From NCBI RefSeq assembly GCF_017104965.1, contig NZ_JAAGPR010000056.1, forward strand, positions 1 to 35,880: 35,880 bases of DNA, in the 5' to 3' direction. Positions within the stretch are counted from its first letter, which is position 1, and the number at the start of each line of letters is the position of its first letter. The notes below the pieces were generated by a model, which saw only the letters and a list, made by a program, of their open reading frames with translations, made no database searches and was not told where the DNA came from. The stretch is from Paraburkholderia sp. Ac-20340. GTDB lineage: Bacteria > Pseudomonadota > Gammaproteobacteria > Burkholderiales > Burkholderiaceae. Shown here in pieces: positions 33,015 through 35,880 of this stretch. A program made the position numbers and the translations under genes.

Positions 33015-33070
33015 CTTGTCAAATCAGGGTCATCACCTGGGCCATGTAGCTTGACAAGCTATATCTTGTC
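33015..33070. promoter_or_regulatory. Three CTTGTC/GACAAG elements upstream of GH28 gene
   Basis: CTTGTC occurs at 33015-33020, GACAAG at 33053-33058 and CTTGTC again at 33065-33070. The last two form an inverted repeat around CTATAT. They lie 110-165 bases upstream of the polygalacturonase start and look like half-sites of a dimeric regulator. Confidence 0.4.
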
Positions 33071-33179
33071 TAACAACAATTCCTGTCCAAAACCAGCCGA
33101 TCCTTACGGCTTACGGCAGGCACGCCGCGCACGCGGCACAGAAGAACAAGTTCATCGAGACAACCAGGAGGCGACATCC

Positions 33180-35252
33180 ATGACAACGCAAAAGAACGAC
33201 TCGCGCTTCAACCCGATCGGCAAAGCCGGCACGCCAGCATCGCCGGGACGCCGCAGCTTCATGGCGTTCGCGGGCGCCACCGCCGGTGCGACGCTGCTGG
33301 GCGGCTTGCCCGGCTGCGGCGGCAATGTGGGCGACAGTTCGGCGACGGCTGCGTCGGCGGGCGGCACGACGCCGGTTGCGGTCGATCCCATCTGGGGTTC
33401 CACGGGCGCGGCGCAGCAGATCATCAATGCGTTGCAGGGCATCACGACATCGATGTTTGCCTCGGTGGACTTCACGGTCACCGCCTACGGCGCGCAACCG
33501 CTGACCACGCAGGTCGTTGCGGCGACGGCATGGAGCCCGGCGATTCCATGGCTCGGCCAGAGCGCCTCGCCCACCAGTCCAGGCGCGGATCAGATGGTGT
33601 CATCCGCGCTGACCGGCACGGCGTTCGATTCGCACACGGCATTCAATAACGCGATCATTGCCGCCAATGCCGCGGGTGGCGGGCGCGTGGTCGTGCCTGC
33701 GGGCAACTGGTATTGCGGCGGTCCGATCGTACTGCTTAGCAATGTCAATTTTCACCTGAGCGCGAACTGCACGATCTACTTCAGCCCGAATCCCGCCGAC
33801 TACGCCACGAACGGCCCGCATACGACGTCGAACGGCAATCTCTACTGGACGCGCTGGCAGGCGAACGACTGCCTGAACTTTGGCTCGCCGGTTTACGCCT
33901 ATCAGCAGAAAAATATCGGCCTGACCGGAGAAGGCGATACGTCGATTCTCAACGGACAATCGATGACGCCCGCGCAGGCCAACGGCACGACGGCGTCGTT
34001 TTGCTGGTGGACCTTCAAAGGCACGAGTGGCGCGTATGGTTGTGCCGGTTCATCGACACCATCGCAGGCGTATGTGAATCCGAACAATGCGGCGCTCACA
34101 TCGCTCAGCAGTTCGGCAATGACGAACCCCGATGCAGCGACCTTGTTGCCGCTGCTCGATACGGGCACGTCGTGGGCGCAGGATCAAAACTATTTGCCCG
34201 CCTTAGCCGAACTGGGCGTGGCTGTCGAGCAGCGCATTTTCGGCAATGGGCATTACCTGCGGCCGTGTATGGTGGAATTCATCGGCTGTACCAATGTGTT
34301 GATGCAGAACTATCACACGCAAAACACGCCGTTCTGGCAGCACCATCCAACCGACTGCAAAAACGTCGTAATTCAAGGGGTTTTCGCGGACAGCATCGGT
34401 CCGAACAACGATGGTTTCGATCCCGATGCCTGCAATTACGTGCTCGCCGATGGCGTGAAATTCAATACCGGTGATGACTGTATCGCGATCAAGTCTGGCA
34501 AGGCGAACGACACCGAATATGGTCCCGCACAAAATCATGTGATTCAGAATTGCACGATGAACAGCGGCCACGGCGGCCTGACGCTGGGCAGCGAAATGAG
34601 TGCAGGAGTCCAGAATATCTATGCGCGCAATCTGAACATGCTTAACGAGAATTGGGCGACGAATCCGCTCAATATCGCCATTCGCATCAAGACGAATATG
34701 AATCGCGGCGGCGCGGTGCAGGACGTCTGGATCGACGGCGTGACGCTGCCGAATGGCGTTACGCTCGTCGGCAAGGGGTATGGGTCGAACAATATGATCG
34801 CGGGGAGCCCGATTACGGCGTCGGTTCCGGTGGGTACGACGAGCTCGTCGGGTTCGAATCCGGCGGCTTCGCAAGGCGGTCTGATCACCTTCGATTGCGA
34901 CTACAGCCCTGCCGGCGATGCGGTTCGCATCAGTCCGCCGGTGGTGAAGAACATCAATATTTCGAACGTGACGGCCAGCAATGTGACATCCGGGAGCACG
35001 ACGGCTTCGTGCTTTCAGGCGATCGTCGCTCAAGGTCCGGTTGCTGCGGACTACAACGGTCCGGCACCCACGCCGACTGTGCCGCCCATCAGCGCCGTGA
35101 CGATCTCGAATTGCAATCTGGGAACGCCGGTGTGCAGCGGCACGGCATCGGCAACCAATCCGGGGCCGATTTACGTGAACAACGTAAATGCGATTACGTT
35201 GAGCAATGTGGTGATCGGCGGGACGACGTACAACACTTCGCTGGTGGGCTAA
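33180..35252 (+). CDS. Polygalacturonase, glycoside hydrolase family 28, Tat-exported
   Basis: A 690-residue pectin-degrading enzyme that hydrolyses alpha-1,4-galacturonan. GH28 active-site motifs are intact: N-N-D411-G, G-D432-D433-C, G-H464-G-G and R502-I-K504, within a right-handed beta-helix. The N-terminus has R24-R-S-F-M and a hydrophobic core, a twin-arginine signal, ending in GLPGC46, a possible lipobox that would make it a surface or periplasmic lipoprotein. The start is fixed by GGAGG 8 bases upstream. The long size and inserted loops resemble exo-acting enzymes of plant-associated Ralstonia and Burkholderia. Third-position GC is lower than in most neighbours, so acquisition is possible. 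Confidence 0.92.
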   Translation: MTTQKNDSRFNPIGKAGTPASPGRRSFMAFAGATAGATLLGGLPGCGGNVGDSSATAASAGGTTPVAVDPIWGSTGAAQQIINALQGITTSMFASVDFTVTAYGAQPLTTQVVAATAWSPAIPWLGQSASPTSPGADQMVSSALTGTAFDSHTAFNNAIIAANAAGGGRVVVPAGNWYCGGPIVLLSNVNFHLSANCTIYFSPNPADYATNGPHTTSNGNLYWTRWQANDCLNFGSPVYAYQQKNIGLTGEGDTSILNGQSMTPAQANGTTASFCWWTFKGTSGAYGCAGSSTPSQAYVNPNNAALTSLSSSAMTNPDAATLLPLLDTGTSWAQDQNYLPALAELGVAVEQRIFGNGHYLRPCMVEFIGCTNVLMQNYHTQNTPFWQHHPTDCKNVVIQGVFADSIGPNNDGFDPDACNYVLADGVKFNTGDDCIAIKSGKANDTEYGPAQNHVIQNCTMNSGHGGLTLGSEMSAGVQNIYARNLNMLNENWATNPLNIAIRIKTNMNRGGAVQDVWIDGVTLPNGVTLVGKGYGSNNMIAGSPITASVPVGTTSSSGSNPAASQGGLITFDCDYSPAGDAVRISPPVVKNINISNVTASNVTSGSTTASCFQAIVAQGPVAADYNGPAPTPTVPPISAVTISNCNLGTPVCSGTASATNPGPIYVNNVNAITLSNVVIGGTTYNTSLVG

Positions 35253-35270
35253 GTGCTGGTTAGCTAATGT

Positions 35271-35301
35271 CATCGCGCCCGGTTGGTGACCGGGCGCGGT
35301 G
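35271..35301. terminator. Terminator between GH28 gene and converging RRM-like gene
   Basis: A 13-pair stem joins 35271-35283 and 35289-35301 around a 5-base loop (TGGTG), with one G-T pair. On the plus strand it is followed by ATTTCGATT, a short T-rich tract. It can serve the polygalacturonase gene and, less clearly, the convergent gene. Confidence 0.65.
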
Positions 35302-35317
35302 ATTTCGATTGCCGTGT

Positions 35318-35572
35318 CTAATCGACTTCGCGCACGGGTACGACCTGCGCGCTGATGGTGCGGTTGTGCCAGAAGATATTGTGGATACGCGTCTGTAGCG
35401 TGCGCAGCACTTCGTCGCTGAGGTGGGTGTAGCGCAGCAAGGCAGCTGGGCGCCCGGCACCTTCGATGCGCTGAATCTCGTCATACGGCGGGAAGCCGTA
35501 CTTCTGCAAAAAGACGTTGATTTCCTCGTCGGGAATATTCTCTTCGACGTTTCCGAGCAGCAGTTCAGCCAT
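35318..35572 (-). CDS. Small RRM-like (RNA-binding fold) protein
   Basis: An 84-residue protein. AELLLGNVEENIPDEEINVFLQKYG fits RRM strand beta1 (with the typical G-N) and helix alpha1. AALLRYTHLSDEVLRTLQTRIH fits beta3 and alpha2, and ISAQVVPV fits the last strand. GAGG lies about 8 bases upstream of the ATG. It stands alone between the polygalacturonase terminator and the rrn terminator. RNA binding is plausible, but the aromatic RNP1 residues are not obvious. It is a distant analogue of the protein at 11969-12250. Confidence 0.78.
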   Translation of the reverse strand: MAELLLGNVEENIPDEEINVFLQKYGFPPYDEIQRIEGAGRPAALLRYTHLSDEVLRTLQTRIHNIFWHNRTISAQVVPVREVD

Positions 35573-35726
35573 GGCACACCTCTGTTTGAGTGATGAGATC
35601 AGGCGTTCGATATCGGCGCTTCGCAGCTCATGATAATGTGCGGCGCAGCATGACGTCCTGAAATGTGCCCAGAGATGGTTAGGGTTTTGATATCACGCAG
35701 TTGCTGGTTTTTTGAATGCGTAAACG

Positions 35727-35766
35727 CCAGAACCCCGGTTCTCGCTTGGAGCAACCGGGGTTCTGG
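35727..35766 (-). terminator. Terminator of an rRNA operon
   Basis: CCAGAACCCCGGTT (35727-35740) and its exact complement (35753-35766) form a 14-pair stem with a 12-base loop. It lies just 3' of the 5S gene on the minus strand. The loop and stem match the rrn terminators I know from Burkholderia. Confidence 0.8.
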
Positions 35767-35782
35767 ACGTACTGCATAAGGA

Positions 35783-35880
35783 GCCTGACGATTACCTACT
35801 TTCACACGGGCAATCCGCACTATCATCGGCGTGGAGTTGTTTCACGGTCCTGTTCGGGATGGGAAGGGGTGGGACCAACT
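35783..35880 (-). rRNA. rrf: 5S ribosomal RNA, 5' part cut off by window edge
   Basis: The minus strand reads GTTGGTCCCACCCCTTCCCA, then CCGAACAGGACCGTGAAACA and, near the 3' end, GTGTGAAAGTAGGTAATCGT followed by CAGGC. This is the beta-proteobacterial 5S rRNA. About 98 of some 113 bases are present. The 3' end is near 35783; the 5' end lies beyond the right edge. Confidence 0.93.

Larger units (their letters stand above)
32649..33179. other. Divergent intergenic region between yfaA and GH28 gene
   Basis: These 531 bases are markedly AT-richer than the flanks and carry no convincing gene. They hold a palindrome at 32784-32799, three AATACG units starting at 32890, 32903 and 32914, and TTGTC/GACAA elements at 33015-33070. 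The promoters of both the macroglobulin operon and the polygalacturonase gene should be here. Confidence 0.6.

Noticed and set aside
33051..33079. TTGACA as a -35 box for the polygalacturonase gene
   Set aside because: At 17 bases spacing the downstream hexamer is CAACAA, a poor -10. The TTGACA is better explained as part of the GACAAG/CTTGTC repeat.
1..35880. Mobile elements, tRNA genes or CRISPR arrays
   Set aside because: I looked for transposase or integrase motifs, regular spaced repeats and tRNA cloverleaf ends with CCA, and saw none that I could support by eye.

Overview
The window looks like chromosomal DNA of a Burkholderiaceae bacterium, most likely Burkholderia sensu lato (Paraburkholderia-like). 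The basis is high GC with strong G/C third positions, a Burkholderia-type 5S rRNA and rrn leader, and gene families typical of that group. The unique segment lies between two rRNA operons in the same (minus) orientation. Positions 1-150 hold the promoter and leader of one rrn operon whose 16S gene lies beyond the left edge. Positions 35727-35880 hold the terminator and most of the 5S gene of another. The window may therefore be a whole assembly contig broken at rRNA repeats. I see no tRNA, insertion sequence, integrase or CRISPR array.

Layout. (1) 345-6822, all minus: a 2-aminoethylphosphonate (AEP) uptake cluster with periplasmic binding protein PhnS, ATPase PhnT, permeases PhnU and PhnV, GntR regulator PhnR and a PhnZ-like HD oxygenase, preceded by a DeoR-type regulator. 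A perfect 11+11 bp palindrome lies upstream of phnS. (2) 7081-15776: a mixed housekeeping block with a UbiB-family protein that has lost its kinase residues, an EamA transporter, an L,D-transpeptidase, NadE, an unlisted 45-residue membrane peptide coupled to a small RRM-like protein, a secreted HNH-like protein, a DUF1993 protein, a LysE exporter with a divergent Lrp regulator, and a small hypothetical protein. (3) 15799-21908: a sugar-acid (Weimberg-type) module with XylX and XylD dehydratases, an IclR regulator between them, a GntR-type LacI regulator with a near-canonical operator in front of xylD, and an isocitrate lyase/PEP mutase family enzyme. (4) 21935-32648, all minus: a six-gene operon yfaA-yfaT-yfaS-yfaQ-yfaP-yfaP encoding a bacterial alpha-2-macroglobulin and its companions. 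(5) 33180-35252: a Tat-exported GH28 polygalacturonase, followed by a second small RRM-like gene and the rrn terminator.

The most interesting part is the macroglobulin operon. The A2M protein carries an intact CxEQ thioester motif. YfaT reads like a Tat-exported NlpC/P60-type cysteine enzyme. YfaQ combines penicillin-binding-like SxxK motifs, a SpoIID-like segment and a C-terminal HExxH. Together they suggest an envelope-defence system that pairs protease trapping with peptidoglycan processing. The UbiB pseudokinase is the second notable item. Polygalacturonase, pentonate dehydratases and phosphonate uptake fit a soil or plant-associated lifestyle.
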